From Natronosalvus caseinilyticus (GTDB taxonomy: Archaea; Halobacteriota; Halobacteria; Halobacteriales; Natrialbaceae), in contig NZ_CP071596.1 in NCBI RefSeq assembly GCF_017357105.1, forward strand, positions 2,728,001-2,792,000: 64,000 nt of DNA, in the 5' to 3' direction. Positions within the stretch are counted from its first letter, which is position 1. The number at the start of each line of letters is the position of its first letter. Of the stretch, positions 45,493 to 54,345 are shown one piece after another. The position numbers and the translations under genes are program-made. The notes beneath the pieces are model-generated. The model had not been told where the DNA came from and made no database searches. It saw only the letters and a list, made by a program, of their open reading frames with translations.

Positions 45493-45962
45493 GGATAGGG
45501 CGTCGCGGGGGCGACGACGGATAGCGGCGAACGATTTCGGAGAACGGCGTGTGGGCGACACTGCGACCGATTCGGCCTAAACGGGCTCTCGAGCGGACAG
45601 AGCGATTGTACGAAACTCCCAGGATATACTCCGATGATACCACTCGGTATCGAACAAACTTTCCATCAAAGACGCGGTGCGTCTTAAAGAGTCCATGGTC
45701 TTTTCTCTGCGTGAAGTCGCTCGTCCGATTTGATTATACATCGGTCTCAACGGATAGTTGCAGGCCGTAACCGGCGTGCTGGGCGGAGTCGGCCCTCCAC
45801 TGCATCCATCAAGCCGAACGTGCCTCTGACACCACGTTCGACGCGTCGCTCCGACCCATCGACGCCCGAGGTGTACGCACACACTCGACGGCTCAACTGC
45901 ATCCACCCCCATTGATATTTTCCCCGACATAGAAATACTTAGATAAGCGTGTAAGCGTACGA
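45493..45962. other. 470-base region without a gene
   Basis: No complete gene was found. A lower-GC patch at 45600-45740 and a minus frame of 117 codons (45577-45930) with a protein-like tail look like possible debris. I considered TnpB-type transposase remnants but cannot support that. A TATA-like AAATACTTAG at 45935-45944 is the probable promoter of the lipoprotein gene. Confidence 0.45.
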
Positions 45963-47153
45963 ATGCGTATGGGGTGGACTCACGACGGATTGGTTCTCGC
46001 AGCGATCACACTCGTGGTCGTCTGTGCCGGGTGTACGGTGGCAATTTCCGGAGAGACGCAACCGGATGGGGAAACGCTTCTCGAGGAGGCGGTGACGGCG
46101 GACGACGTACCGCCGTTAACCGGGGAGCGGACAGTCACGTTCACGGACAGTGCAGGAACGTACGAGACGACAGAACGCGTCTGGGAACGCCCACCGTCGA
46201 AGATGCGATCGGAAGTGATCGACTCGAGCGGTTTCAAGGAGAGCCACGAAGGCGGAATTGCCGTTCGAAACGGTTCGACGCTCTGGTTGACCGACGGTGA
46301 GACCGACAACGTGACCGCGTACGACCTCGAAGCCGAGTCCAAAACCGAGACTGAGTCCGAGTCCGAGAGCGAGAGCGAAGCCGATGACGAGGCACGATTA
46401 CTGGAGGAGCGCCTCGATCGGTACGACGTCAGCTACGAGGGGACCGAGACCGTCGCGAACCGGACGACTCACGTCGTCTCGATCGAGCCGAAGGAGACGA
46501 CAGTCGACCGTGGCATCGGCGTACTGGTCGGCGACACCCGTTACGTCTACCCGCTCGAGACGAGCGCGTACGAGGAGACGGACTTCGAGGGCGGGACGTT
46601 CTGGATCGACGACGAATACGGGTATCCGCTCGCAATGCAGGGAACGTACACGGACGTCGACGGCACCGAACTCGAGGTCACCAGTACGTTCGAGACCGTC
46701 ACGTTCGAAGCGGACCTCGAGGCCGGGTTGTTCGACCCGCCAGCAGGGAACGACACGGACGACGAGCGGTCGGTCGAAGAGCCGGAATTCGAACAACACG
46801 AGTTCGAGGACCGCTCGGAAGCGAACGAGTACCTGCGATTCGAGGTTCCGAACGCGACGTTCCCCGGCGAGTACGAACGACAGTCCGTGTCCGCCGACCA
46901 GTGGAACGGCGTCCAGACCTACCACGAGGAGCACCGCGTTGGCGAGGAACTGCTCTGGTTCAGTGTCTCGGAGGGCGACCTCCGCAGCGACGACCCCGAC
47001 CGCGAGGACGTCGGCGAACTCGAGGCGACCGTCTCGACTTACAACGGGACGACCCTCGTCACGTGGGACTGTGGCGAGTTGACCTACCAGTTGAGCAGTT
47101 CGATCGGCGAAGCGGCGTTACTCGAGCGGGCCGAGGAAATCGGCTGTCAGTGA
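45963..47153 (+). CDS. LolA-like lipoprotein
   Basis: The 396-residue protein has an N-terminal hydrophobic stretch and lipobox (LVVVCAGCTV, Cys at residue 24), so it should be a membrane-anchored lipoprotein facing outward. The mature part has the beta-rich pattern of outer-membrane lipoprotein-sorting (LolA-like) families found in haloarchaea (EEAVTADDVPPLTGERTV, ...WERPPSKMRSEV). A Glu/Ser repeat (about residues 125-138) interrupts the first half. ATG 45969 is an alternative start. The function of the archaeal version is not known. It converges with tfb. Confidence 0.8.
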   Translation: MRMGWTHDGLVLAAITLVVVCAGCTVAISGETQPDGETLLEEAVTADDVPPLTGERTVTFTDSAGTYETTERVWERPPSKMRSEVIDSSGFKESHEGGIAVRNGSTLWLTDGETDNVTAYDLEAESKTETESESESESEADDEARLLEERLDRYDVSYEGTETVANRTTHVVSIEPKETTVDRGIGVLVGDTRYVYPLETSAYEETDFEGGTFWIDDEYGYPLAMQGTYTDVDGTELEVTSTFETVTFEADLEAGLFDPPAGNDTDDERSVEEPEFEQHEFEDRSEANEYLRFEVPNATFPGEYERQSVSADQWNGVQTYHEEHRVGEELLWFSVSEGDLRSDDPDREDVGELEATVSTYNGTTLVTWDCGELTYQLSSSIGEAALLERAEEIGCQ

Positions 47154-47180
47154 CGTAACTCGAGACGAGTTTCACGGACG

Positions 47181-47252
47181 GCTCGGGTGCTCCGAATGGT
47201 CCGGGTGCTCCGGTCGGGCTGGGTGCTCTGGACAGTCCAGGCGGTCCGAACG
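47181..47252. repeat. 18-bp tandem repeat, four units
   Basis: Units begin at 47181, 47199, 47217 and 47235, each 18 bases long, with a shared core resembling GGGTGCTCCG. They are degenerate, with about 10-14 of 18 positions shared between neighbours. They fill most of the 151-base gap between the convergent lipoprotein and TFB genes. Confidence 0.7.
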
Positions 47253-47304
47253 GCCCAGACACTCTCGAGCCTTCGTTCGGCTGAAAACGAACGGCTAACC
47301 GACG

Positions 47305-48267
47305 TTAGCCGTGGATGCCCATCGCTTCGATCTGCTCTTGATACCGGTTCCGGATGGTGACTTCGGTCACCTGCGCGACGTCGGCGACCTCTCGCTGGGT
47401 CTTCTTCTCGTTACAGAGCAACGAGGCCGCGTAGATCGCCGCCGCGGCGTACCCGGTCGGTGATTTTCCGGAGAGGAGCCCTTCTTCGGCCGTCTTCTCG
47501 ATGATTTCGTTGGCCTTGGTCTGGACCTCTTCGGAGAGTTCGAGTTCGGAGCAAAAACGAGGGACGTACTTTTTCGGGTCGACCGGTTTCATCTCGAGGC
47601 CGAGTTCCTGCGAGATGTACCGGTACGTGCGACCGATTTCTTTGCGTTCGACGCGGGATACCTCGGAAATTTCTTCGAGGCTGCGCGGAATGCCTTCCTT
47701 TCGGCAGGCAGCGTACAGTGCGGACGTGGCGACGCCCTCGATCGATCGTCCGCGGATCAGGTCCTCCTTGAGCGCGCGTCGGTAGATGACCGACGCGACC
47801 TCGCGGACCGATCGCGGAACGCCGAGTGCCGAGGCCATGCGATCGATCTCGGAGAGGGCGAACTGCAGGTTGCGTTCGCCGGCGTCTTTCGTCCGGATGC
47901 GTTCTTGCCACTTGCGCAGCCGGTGCATCTGACTGCGCTTTTTCGAGGAGATGGATCGACCGTAGGCGTCTTTGTCCTTCCAGTCGATCGTCGTCGTGAG
48001 TCCCTTGTCGTGCATCGTCTGCGTCGTCGGCGCGCCGACGCGGGACTTGTTCTGTCGTTCCTGGTGGTTGAACGCCCGCCATTCCGGGCCGGGGTCGATC
48101 TGTTCTTCCTCCACGACGAGCCCACAGTCTTCGCAGATGAGCTCACCCCGGTCGGAGTCCTTGACGAGGTTGTCCGAGTTGCACTCGGGGCACGCACGTA
48201 CCCCCTCTTGATCCTCGGTCTCGTCCGTCTCGCGCATTCGCTCCCGCTGGCGGGTGGACCGTGTCAT
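47305..48267 (-). CDS. tfb: transcription initiation factor IIB
   Basis: The 320-residue factor recruits RNA polymerase to TATA/TBP complexes. A zinc ribbon with Cys26, Cys29, Cys45 and Cys48 (CPECN...CEDCG) is followed by a B-finger/linker ([31 protein letters not shown]) and two cyclin-like repeats (about residues 125-215 and 220-310), the second with the helix-turn-helix that contacts the BRE. Haloarchaea encode several TFBs, so this is one paralogue. ATG 48237 (MRETDE) is an alternative start, but the TATA at 48295 suits 48267. Confidence 0.96.
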   Translation of the reverse strand: MTRSTRQRERMRETDETEDQEGVRACPECNSDNLVKDSDRGELICEDCGLVVEEEQIDPGPEWRAFNHQERQNKSRVGAPTTQTMHDKGLTTTIDWKDKDAYGRSISSKKRSQMHRLRKWQERIRTKDAGERNLQFALSEIDRMASALGVPRSVREVASVIYRRALKEDLIRGRSIEGVATSALYAACRKEGIPRSLEEISEVSRVERKEIGRTYRYISQELGLEMKPVDPKKYVPRFCSELELSEEVQTKANEIIEKTAEEGLLSGKSPTGYAAAAIYAASLLCNEKKTQREVADVAQVTEVTIRNRYQEQIEAMGIHG

Positions 48268-48294
48268 CGCACTTTTATAGTAGTAGCACGGTAT

Positions 48295-48302
48295 TATATA
48301 AA
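48295..48302 (-). promoter_or_regulatory. TATA box of tfb
   Basis: On the minus strand the sequence reads TTTATATA with a purine-rich element just upstream (CAAAGG). It lies 28-35 bases before ATG 48267, the distance expected for a leaderless archaeal transcript. Confidence 0.7.
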
Positions 48303-48428
48303 CCTTTGGTCTGGATATTCACTGTAGGGATCGGATCGGCCGAATTCGACGGGATCGGGCGGGTTTACGCCCGATTTTCGGATCGAAACCACAACAGTTT
48401 TAGCCGGAGTACGCCGACAATTCGGCGA

Positions 48429-49025
48429 ATGCCGGTTATCGAGTGCGACGTCGAAGACGCCCGCGACCGCCTCCAGGACGCGGGAGTGACGGTCGAGTCG
48501 GGAAACACTGATCACGAACGCTGGCGGGCGTCTCACGGGGGTGCGACGGCCGTCGCCTACGAGAACAAGGTGGTCATACAGGGCGGTAGGCCCCGCGACC
48601 TCGAGGCCCTCCTGGGCGAGGGCGGCGGTCGCGCGCACGTCTACTTCGACGGCGGCGCGCGCGGCAACCCCGGGCCCGCCGGGATCGGCTGGGTGATCGT
48701 CACGAGCGAGGGTATCGTCGGCGAGGGGAGCGAGACGATCGGGCGTGCGACGAACAACCAGGCCGAGTACGAGGCCCTGATCGCGGCGCTCGAGGCGGCC
48801 CGCGACTACGGATACGACGAGCTCCACGTGCGCGGTGATTCGGAGTTGATCGTGAAGCAGGTGCGCGGCGAGTACAACACCAATAATCCCGAACTGCGCG
48901 AAAAGCGGGTGACCGTCCACGAACTCCTTCGCGAGTTCGACGAGTGGACGCTCGAGCACGTTCCCCGCGAGGTCAACGACCGAGCGGACGCGCTGGCGAA
49001 CGAGGCGTTGGATCAGGCTCAGTGA
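48429..49025 (+). CDS. rnhA: ribonuclease HI (archaeal type)
   Basis: The 198-residue enzyme degrades RNA in RNA-DNA hybrids. Residues 1-65 form an N-terminal extension also known from Halobacterium RNase HI. The catalytic domain has Asp in VYFDGGARGNPGPAG, Glu in NNQAEYEALIAAL, Asp in GDSELIVKQVRGEY and the last Asp in NDRADALANEA. The basic protrusion of bacterial RNase HI is absent, as usual in archaea. ATG 48429 is preferred because the upstream codons are not conserved. The companion gene at 49964 is often next to it. Confidence 0.95.
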   Translation: MPVIECDVEDARDRLQDAGVTVESGNTDHERWRASHGGATAVAYENKVVIQGGRPRDLEALLGEGGGRAHVYFDGGARGNPGPAGIGWVIVTSEGIVGEGSETIGRATNNQAEYEALIAALEAARDYGYDELHVRGDSELIVKQVRGEYNTNNPELREKRVTVHELLREFDEWTLEHVPREVNDRADALANEALDQAQ

Positions 49026-49073
49026 GAAGCGCGAGATCGGTTCCCTGCGGCCACGAACGTCGATCGTCACTCG

Positions 49074-49667
49074 TCACAGAATGTCGACGTCCACCCCCTT
49101 CTCGCCCGTACCGACATCGATGGCGCCGTTTCGGTAGATGACGATGCGGTGGCCCAGAAGCCCGAGCGAGAAGACGACATCGTCCGATCCGCCGTCCGTC
49201 CTGACCGGATCGTCGACGGCGAACACGACCGACTCGAGCGACGGCGTGCCATCGGTGATGGGGTCGAGCGTCTCCATCGGCACGTCTACAATCGCTCCTT
49301 CGACGGAGAACGCAATCGCTCCAGGCGACGTATCGGTCGACTCGACGCTGTCGTCCGCCGAAGCTGAGACCGAGTCCATCCCCGGCGATAGATCGTCAGT
49401 ATCGGGCGTTTCGACGCCGACGTCCACTGTTTCGAGCCGGATCGAGGCCGGCCCTTCGAGGTCGGCCCTGACGGTTCGTGCCTCGTCGACCGAAATGTCT
49501 ACGCGGACCGGTTTCAGGGATGCTCCCTCGAATTCGCCCAGCAGCTCTCTGGTCACCGTAATCACCCCTTCGGCCGCGAACGCGATCCGATTCGGCGGTC
49601 GACACTCGATGCGTTCGTCGGTCAATCGAACGTTTCGGTTTTCGCCGATGTCAACGTGAACACTCAT
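49074..49667 (-). CDS. uncharacterised beta-rich acidic protein
   Basis: The 197-residue protein from ATG 49667 has alternating strand-like segments (NRIAFAAEGVITVTRELL, SIRLETVDVGVE, AIAFSVEGAIVDVPMETL, GHRIVIYRNGAIDVG) with an acidic Asp/Ser-rich loop in the middle. Two internal segments, AFAAEGVITVTRELL and AFSVEGAIVDVPMETL, resemble each other, suggesting an internal duplication. I recognise no family and see no membrane helix. It is inserted between rnhA and its usual partner and transcribed oppositely. Confidence 0.68.
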   Translation of the reverse strand: MSVHVDIGENRNVRLTDERIECRPPNRIAFAAEGVITVTRELLGEFEGASLKPVRVDISVDEARTVRADLEGPASIRLETVDVGVETPDTDDLSPGMDSVSASADDSVESTDTSPGAIAFSVEGAIVDVPMETLDPITDGTPSLESVVFAVDDPVRTDGGSDDVVFSLGLLGHRIVIYRNGAIDVGTGEKGVDVDIL

Positions 49668-49963
49668 TGTCGTTCCACTCACTCGCACATTCGCTAGCTG
49701 CATGTGAAACGATGTCGTAAAGATTCGAGACAGGTTCGCTGTCGAGTAATACGCGCGGACGAGACCGTCCGCGAGTATCGACCGAACCGGGTACTCGAAG
49801 GCATATCAGCAGGGAATAGCGTTCGCCAGTGCAACGTTGACGCGCCATCCGCACCTCATCAGTGCCAACTCGAGCCAAACACGTATCAGCTCCAGGAGAT
49901 CGTAGCGTCGTCGTGAGCAGAAACAGCACGCCCAATAGCCTCGAGCCCTACCGTTCGAGACGA

Positions 49964-50608
49964 ATGACCGGCCACGACGCGTTCGAATCCGAACCGGGTG
50001 AAAACGACGCCGACCACGCGTCCGACGCAGCGCACGACCTGCCCGCCGAGGTCGTCGACGAGGCCGAACGCCTCCGACGGCTCGAGCGAAACGCCGTCGA
50101 CGAGGGAGAACGCGAGGCCTACGCCGACCGCCGGAAGCGGTTGCTCGAGGAACACGACTACACGGACCACGTCCGCGCGGACGACGGCGACGAGGTACTC
50201 GTCTTACACCCCGAGGAGTGGCACGACGAGGAAGCCGGGGTCATCAGAACGGACCGGATCGAGGACCTCACGCGCGCGGTCGAAATTCCGCTCGACGGGT
50301 CGGGCGATCCCGAGGACTGGGATACCGTCGACGAGCGAAACCGGGCGCTCGCGGCCGAAGTTCGCGACGTTCACGGCGACGTCCATGGCGACACCGCCGA
50401 GGCGCTCGCGGACTTCATGGGGAACCACTACGCGAAACCGATCACGTCGGCCTCGAGCGACGAACTCGCGGAGTTCCGGTCTGAGTACTTCGTTCGTAAC
50501 GCCTGGCCCTCCGAGAAACAACGCGACGCTATAGACAACTCTCTCGAACGTATTTACGAGACGGCCGAAAAACCGGTGCCCGAATTCCGGTCGGAACCGT
50601 CCCAGTGA
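49964..50608 (+). CDS. rnhA operon protein (DUF7108-like)
   Basis: The 214-residue acidic protein has a coiled N-terminal part (DLPAEVVDEAERLRRLER, then ADRRKRLLEEHDY) and a mixed C-terminal part ending with DFMGNHYAKPITSASSDEL. I recognise it as the protein annotated as the rnhA operon protein in haloarchaea. Here it is separated from rnhA by the opposite-strand gene at 49074. Role unknown. ATG 49964 fits the start of conserved acidic sequence. Confidence 0.82.
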   Translation: MTGHDAFESEPGENDADHASDAAHDLPAEVVDEAERLRRLERNAVDEGEREAYADRRKRLLEEHDYTDHVRADDGDEVLVLHPEEWHDEEAGVIRTDRIEDLTRAVEIPLDGSGDPEDWDTVDERNRALAAEVRDVHGDVHGDTAEALADFMGNHYAKPITSASSDELAEFRSEYFVRNAWPSEKQRDAIDNSLERIYETAEKPVPEFRSEPSQ

Positions 50609-50624
50609 TGTCAGAACGGGTTCT

Positions 50625-50984
50625 TCAGTAACTGTTCTCGATGATCTCGCCGATCTCGTCGGCGCGGTCGTCGCCCGTGACGACCTTCGAGAGCGACCAC
50701 TCGAGACCGTCGAGGACGGCCTCGTAGCCGTCGTCGGTCAGTTCGTACTGGTTGGTTCGCTTGTCGAGTTCGCTCTTTTCGACCAGGCCGAGGTCGACGA
50801 GTTCGTCGAGGTTGGGGTAGAGTCGACCGTGGTTGACCTCCGTCCCGTAGTAGTCCTCAAGCTCGCGCTTGATGGCTAGGCCGTACATTGGCTCCTTCGC
50901 CAGGATGACCAGAATGTTGCGCTGAAACGCTGTAAGTTCGCGTGCGATACTCTGCTCGCCGGTGATTGCTTGTGCCTCTGACAT
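50625..50984 (-). CDS. PadR family transcriptional regulator
   Basis: The 119-residue protein from ATG 50984 is a typical small PadR winged helix: LTAFQRNILVILAKEPMYGLAIKRELEDYYGTEVNHGRLYPNLDELVDLGLVEKSELDKRTNQYELTDDGYEAV in one domain, then a short acidic helical end. The related ATG at 51023 is upstream of the predicted transcription start and is rejected. It ends 16 bases after the stop of the convergent neighbour. Targets unknown. Confidence 0.92.
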   Translation of the reverse strand: MSEAQAITGEQSIARELTAFQRNILVILAKEPMYGLAIKRELEDYYGTEVNHGRLYPNLDELVDLGLVEKSELDKRTNQYELTDDGYEAVLDGLEWSLSKVVTGDDRADEIGEIIENSY

Positions 50985-51015
50985 GGATGTGCAAATGTCA
51001 CCAAGATATTTAAGA
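50980..51015 (-). promoter_or_regulatory. padR promoter with overlapping palindrome
   Basis: The TATA-like CTTAAATATC (minus strand; 51005-51014) lies about 25 bases before ATG 50984. The palindrome GACAT-N10-ATGTC (50980-50999) covers the start codon and could be the site for autorepression. Confidence 0.45.
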
Positions 51016-51183
51016 GTTACCAACTATTCAATTTGCGCCAGTGCGCGGTAACGGGTGCTACGCGGGGCAGAAGGCCCGTATACGGGCGAATTTCGGTTCG
51101 TTCGGCTGCCACGTGAAACACCAGCACGTCGTGGCTCCACGGGATTACGAAAGTACTTTTTGATCGACCACGGACCTGCCTGT

Positions 51184-51717
51184 ATGGTCAATCTCTGGGA
51201 AGACCTCGAGACCGGACCGAATGCACCGGAAACGATCTACGCTGTCGTCGAGTGTCTCAAGGGCGAGCGAAACAAGTACGAGTACGACAAGGACGTGCCG
51301 GGCGTCGTCCTGGACCGAGTGCTCCACTCGAACGTCCACTACCCCTCGGACTACGGGTTTATCCCGCAGAGTTACTACGACGACGAGGACCCCTTCGACG
51401 TGCTCGTGCTCGTCGAGGACCAGACGTTCCCCGGCTGTGTCATCGAGGCCCGTCCCGTCGCGCTCATGAAGATGGACGACGACGGCGAGCAGGACGACAA
51501 GGTCATCGCCGTCCCCGACGAGGATCCCCGGTACGATCACGTCCAGGACCTCGAGGACATCCCGCAACAGCAGCGCGACGAGATCGACGAGTTCTTCTCG
51601 ACGTACAAGAACCTCGAGGAAGGCAAGGAAGTCGAGACGCAGGGCTGGGAGGACAGGCAGTCCGCCTACGACGCGATCGAGCACGCCCAGGGCCTCTACG
51701 AGGAGCACTTCGGGTAG
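51184..51717 (+). CDS. ppa: inorganic pyrophosphatase (family I)
   Basis: The 177-residue enzyme hydrolyses pyrophosphate. It has the VVECLKGERNKYEYDK lysine/arginine region, VHYPSDYGFIPQSYYDDEDPFDVLVLVE with the metal-binding aspartates, and GCVIEARPVALMKMDDDGEQDDKVIAV. All expected acidic ligands are in place. Length is normal for archaea. ATG 51184 fits the family start. It is monocistronic. Confidence 0.96.
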   Translation: MVNLWEDLETGPNAPETIYAVVECLKGERNKYEYDKDVPGVVLDRVLHSNVHYPSDYGFIPQSYYDDEDPFDVLVLVEDQTFPGCVIEARPVALMKMDDDGEQDDKVIAVPDEDPRYDHVQDLEDIPQQQRDEIDEFFSTYKNLEEGKEVETQGWEDRQSAYDAIEHAQGLYEEHFG

Positions 51718-51835
51718 CGCACCTCCGTTTTGCGGCCGTTCGCCGAGTGATACTCGAGAGTTATCTCCACCGTACGAACGATGCATTATGAGCATGGGTA
51801 ATTTTATGAGTATCGTTGGTGTAGCTAGAGTCGAG

Positions 51836-51961
51836 ATGGCGACCACCGAACACCCCACCCACGACCCGGCGTCGGCTGACGACGAGGAACCCGGAATGGC
51901 CCACCTGACGGTCGTCCCGACGAATTTCGACCCCGACGCACCGAATCAGCGTCGAGACTGA
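51836..51961 (+). CDS. possible 41-residue microprotein
   Basis: ATG 51836 to TGA 51961 encodes an acidic peptide MATTEHPTHDPASADDEEPG followed by a more ordered part MAHLTVVPTNFDPDAPNQ. The composition is haloarchaeal and it sits alone between ppa and the phosphatase gene. The LTVVPTNFDP segment looks like a conserved motif, but I cannot place it. A truncated gene is an alternative. Confidence 0.4.
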   Translation: MATTEHPTHDPASADDEEPGMAHLTVVPTNFDPDAPNQRRD

Positions 51962-52083
51962 AATCGGCTGCGGTGGCGTCGATCACCCTCGGCGGAGGGG
52001 CGGCAGGACGCGAGGGCTCTATCGTTCTCGAAAACAGTGTCTCGAGACGAACCTTCTTGTAGCCGGTCGGACTACGGTGCCCC

Positions 52084-53427
52084 ATGGGTCTGTTCGACCG
52101 ATTGCGCGGCGATGAGAACCCGCGCGTCGCGTTTATCGGTATCGACGGTGTGCCGTACAGTCTGCTGACGAACAACCGCGATCGATTTCCCAACTTCGCC
52201 GCGCTCGCCGACGAGGGGACGGCGAGCGAGATCTCGAGCATCGTTCCGCCCGAGTCGAGCGCCTGCTGGCCGGCGCTCACGACCGGCGTCAACCCCGGCG
52301 AGACCGGCGTCTACGGCTTCCAGGATCGGGAGGTCGGCACCTACGAGACGTACGTGCCGATGGGGCGTGAGGTGCAGGCGACTCGCCTCTGGGACCGCGT
52401 GACGGAGGCGGGGCGCAAGGCAACCGTGTTCAACGTTCCCGTCACCTTTCCGCCACAGCGGGACGTCCAGCGGATGGTTTCGGGCTTTCTCTCCCCCGAC
52501 CTCGAGAAGGCGGCCTTCCCCGACGACGTTCGCGATTATCTCGAGTCGATCGACTACCGTATCGACGTCAACCCGAAACTCGGCCACGAGGCGGACAAGA
52601 CCGAGTTCATCCAGGACGCCCACGAGACGCTCGACGCCCGCTTCGAGGCGTTCCGTCACTACCTCGAGACGGACGACTGGGACCTCTTCTTCGGCGTCTT
52701 CATGACGACCGACCGGGTGAACCACTTCCTGTTCAAGGACTACGAGCGCGACGGCGAGTACAGAGAGGAGTTCCTCGAGTTCTACGAGAAACTCGACGAC
52801 TACATCGGGCGCATCCGCGGGCTGTTGCCCGACGACGTGACCCTGATCGTCGCTTCCGACCACGGCTTCACCAGCCTCGACTACGAGGTCCACTTCAACG
52901 AGTGGCTCCGCGAGGAGGGCTGGCTCTCCTTCGACACCGACAGCCCGGACGAACTGGGCGACATCGCCGACGAGACGCGCGCGTACTCGTTCATCCCCGG
53001 CCGGTTCTACCTCAACCTCGAGGGCCGGGAACCGCGCGGATCGGTCCCACAGGAGGACTACGACGCGGTTCGCGACGAACTGAAGGCCATGCTCGAGGGC
53101 CTCGAGGGTCCCGACGGTCGGAAAGTCGTCGACCGTGTCGTCGAGAAGGAGACGGCGTTCCGCGGCGACCACGACGACATCGCACCGGATCTCGTGGCGA
53201 TTCCGAACAACGGCTTCGACCTCAAGTCGGGATTCAAAGCCGACAACGACGTCTTCACCACGGGGCCGCGTAACGGGATGCACAGCTTCGACGACACCAG
53301 TCTCTTCATCGACGACCCCGACGCGACCATCGAGGACGCCGACCTTTACGACGTTGCCCCGACGATCCTCGACCTGCTCGAGGTCGACATCAAACGGTCG
53401 GCCTTCGACGGCGCGAGCCTGGTCTAA
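52084..53427 (+). CDS. alkaline phosphatase superfamily (type I phosphodiesterase/pyrophosphatase-like) enzyme
   Basis: The 447-residue protein has metal-site motifs of the alkaline phosphatase superfamily: IGIDGVPYSLL near the start, PPESSACWPALTTGVNPGETGVYGF with the likely Ser/Thr nucleophile, FMTTDRVNHFLF near 220, and the ASDHGF metal motif near 258. A GMHSFDD histidine follows near 398. It has no signal peptide, so it should be cytosolic. Relatives hydrolyse phosphodiesters or nucleotide sugars; the substrate is unknown. It is monocistronic and convergent with the small membrane protein. Confidence 0.9.
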   Translation: MGLFDRLRGDENPRVAFIGIDGVPYSLLTNNRDRFPNFAALADEGTASEISSIVPPESSACWPALTTGVNPGETGVYGFQDREVGTYETYVPMGREVQATRLWDRVTEAGRKATVFNVPVTFPPQRDVQRMVSGFLSPDLEKAAFPDDVRDYLESIDYRIDVNPKLGHEADKTEFIQDAHETLDARFEAFRHYLETDDWDLFFGVFMTTDRVNHFLFKDYERDGEYREEFLEFYEKLDDYIGRIRGLLPDDVTLIVASDHGFTSLDYEVHFNEWLREEGWLSFDTDSPDELGDIADETRAYSFIPGRFYLNLEGREPRGSVPQEDYDAVRDELKAMLEGLEGPDGRKVVDRVVEKETAFRGDHDDIAPDLVAIPNNGFDLKSGFKADNDVFTTGPRNGMHSFDDTSLFIDDPDATIEDADLYDVAPTILDLLEVDIKRSAFDGASLV

Positions 53428-53473
53428 AGGGGCAACAGCTCTCGATACTGCGGAGACCGACTATCGAACGGCG

Positions 53474-53695
53474 TCACCGATCGACGAGCCACCGGTATCC
53501 ATTTCGGAGCAGTTGCCCGATACCCACGATCGTCGCCAGAACGCCACCGACGACGACGATCAAGTTGACGAGACCGAACGACGGGAGGGGCGTGAATCGA
53601 CCGAGTACGAGAAGAACGACCGCCACGGCCCAGACGGCCGACAGCCCGACGCCGATCCAGACGAGAATTCGAACGGGCGTCGATTGCACGGTCAT
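53474..53695 (-). CDS. two-helix membrane protein
   Basis: The 73-residue protein has two hydrophobic helices (about residues 8-31 and 38-63) joined by a Gly-Arg-Phe-Thr-Pro turn and ends in a basic-acidic NGYRWLVDR tail. It has no known family to me. It is divergent from DUF371 and convergent with the phosphatase gene. The composition supports a real gene. Confidence 0.62.
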   Translation of the reverse strand: MTVQSTPVRILVWIGVGLSAVWAVAVVLLVLGRFTPLPSFGLVNLIVVVGGVLATIVGIGQLLRNGYRWLVDR

Positions 53696-53829
53696 CCGAC
53701 GTGTCGTCGCGAGTATCGGTCTTGCGATTTGCCCGCGATTGAACGAGGTGTGACCGGCACCTCGCGGAACGGTTCCAATCGGTAGCGCGTTTTCGAATCC
53801 GTTTTGACGACCCCGGTGCTGGCTCGAGT

Positions 53830-54330
53830 ATGCGCGACGCCACCGACGTGGAAAGCGAAGACCAGGAGGAAGCGGAAGGCGACGCCGACGTTAGTGACGA
53901 CTCGAGCACCCTGACGGAGGTCGTCCACGCCCGCGGCCACGAGCACGTCTCCGCCCGACACGCGAGCACATTCGAGATTACGACCGACGACTACCTCACG
54001 CCGGCCGGCGACTGCATCCTCGTCATCGACGCTGACCGCGCCCCCGCCGACTTCGACCCGGACTTCGTCGAGGCGTGTCGGAACGCCGACGCGACGATCA
54101 CGGTCTCCATTGAGGCCGACGGGCACGTCGACAGCGTGACAGGGCGGGGGGACCCCGACCTCGAGTTCGCCAGCGAGCGCAGTGCCGTCGGACGAACCAG
54201 CGAGTACGTCGACGAGCGGACGATCCTGCTCGAGGCCGATGTCGCCGCCAAGGGGTTCGACCGCGAGCTGGTGGCAGCCCTCGCCGACGGCGCTGATGCA
54301 CGGGTGACGTTTACCGTGTCGCTCGAGTAA
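53830..54330 (+). CDS. DUF371 family protein
   Basis: The 166-residue protein has an acidic N-terminal extension of about 28 residues followed by the DUF371 domain: EVVHARGHEHVSARHASTFEIT, LTPAGDCILVIDADRAP and LLEADVAAKGFDRELVAAL. The family is an archaeal conserved protein of unknown biochemical function, with conserved His/Arg residues at its start. The longer N-terminus is a haloarchaeal feature. ATG 53830 is the only good start. It converges with the MFS gene at 54346. Confidence 0.9.
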   Translation: MRDATDVESEDQEEAEGDADVSDDSSTLTEVVHARGHEHVSARHASTFEITTDDYLTPAGDCILVIDADRAPADFDPDFVEACRNADATITVSIEADGHVDSVTGRGDPDLEFASERSAVGRTSEYVDERTILLEADVAAKGFDRELVAALADGADARVTFTVSLE

Positions 54331-54345
54331 TCGACGGGAGCGAGA

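Noticed and set aside
45577-45930. TnpB/IS200-family transposase remnant
   Set aside because: Considered for a protein-like minus frame, but no catalytic or zinc-finger motif or element end can be shown.
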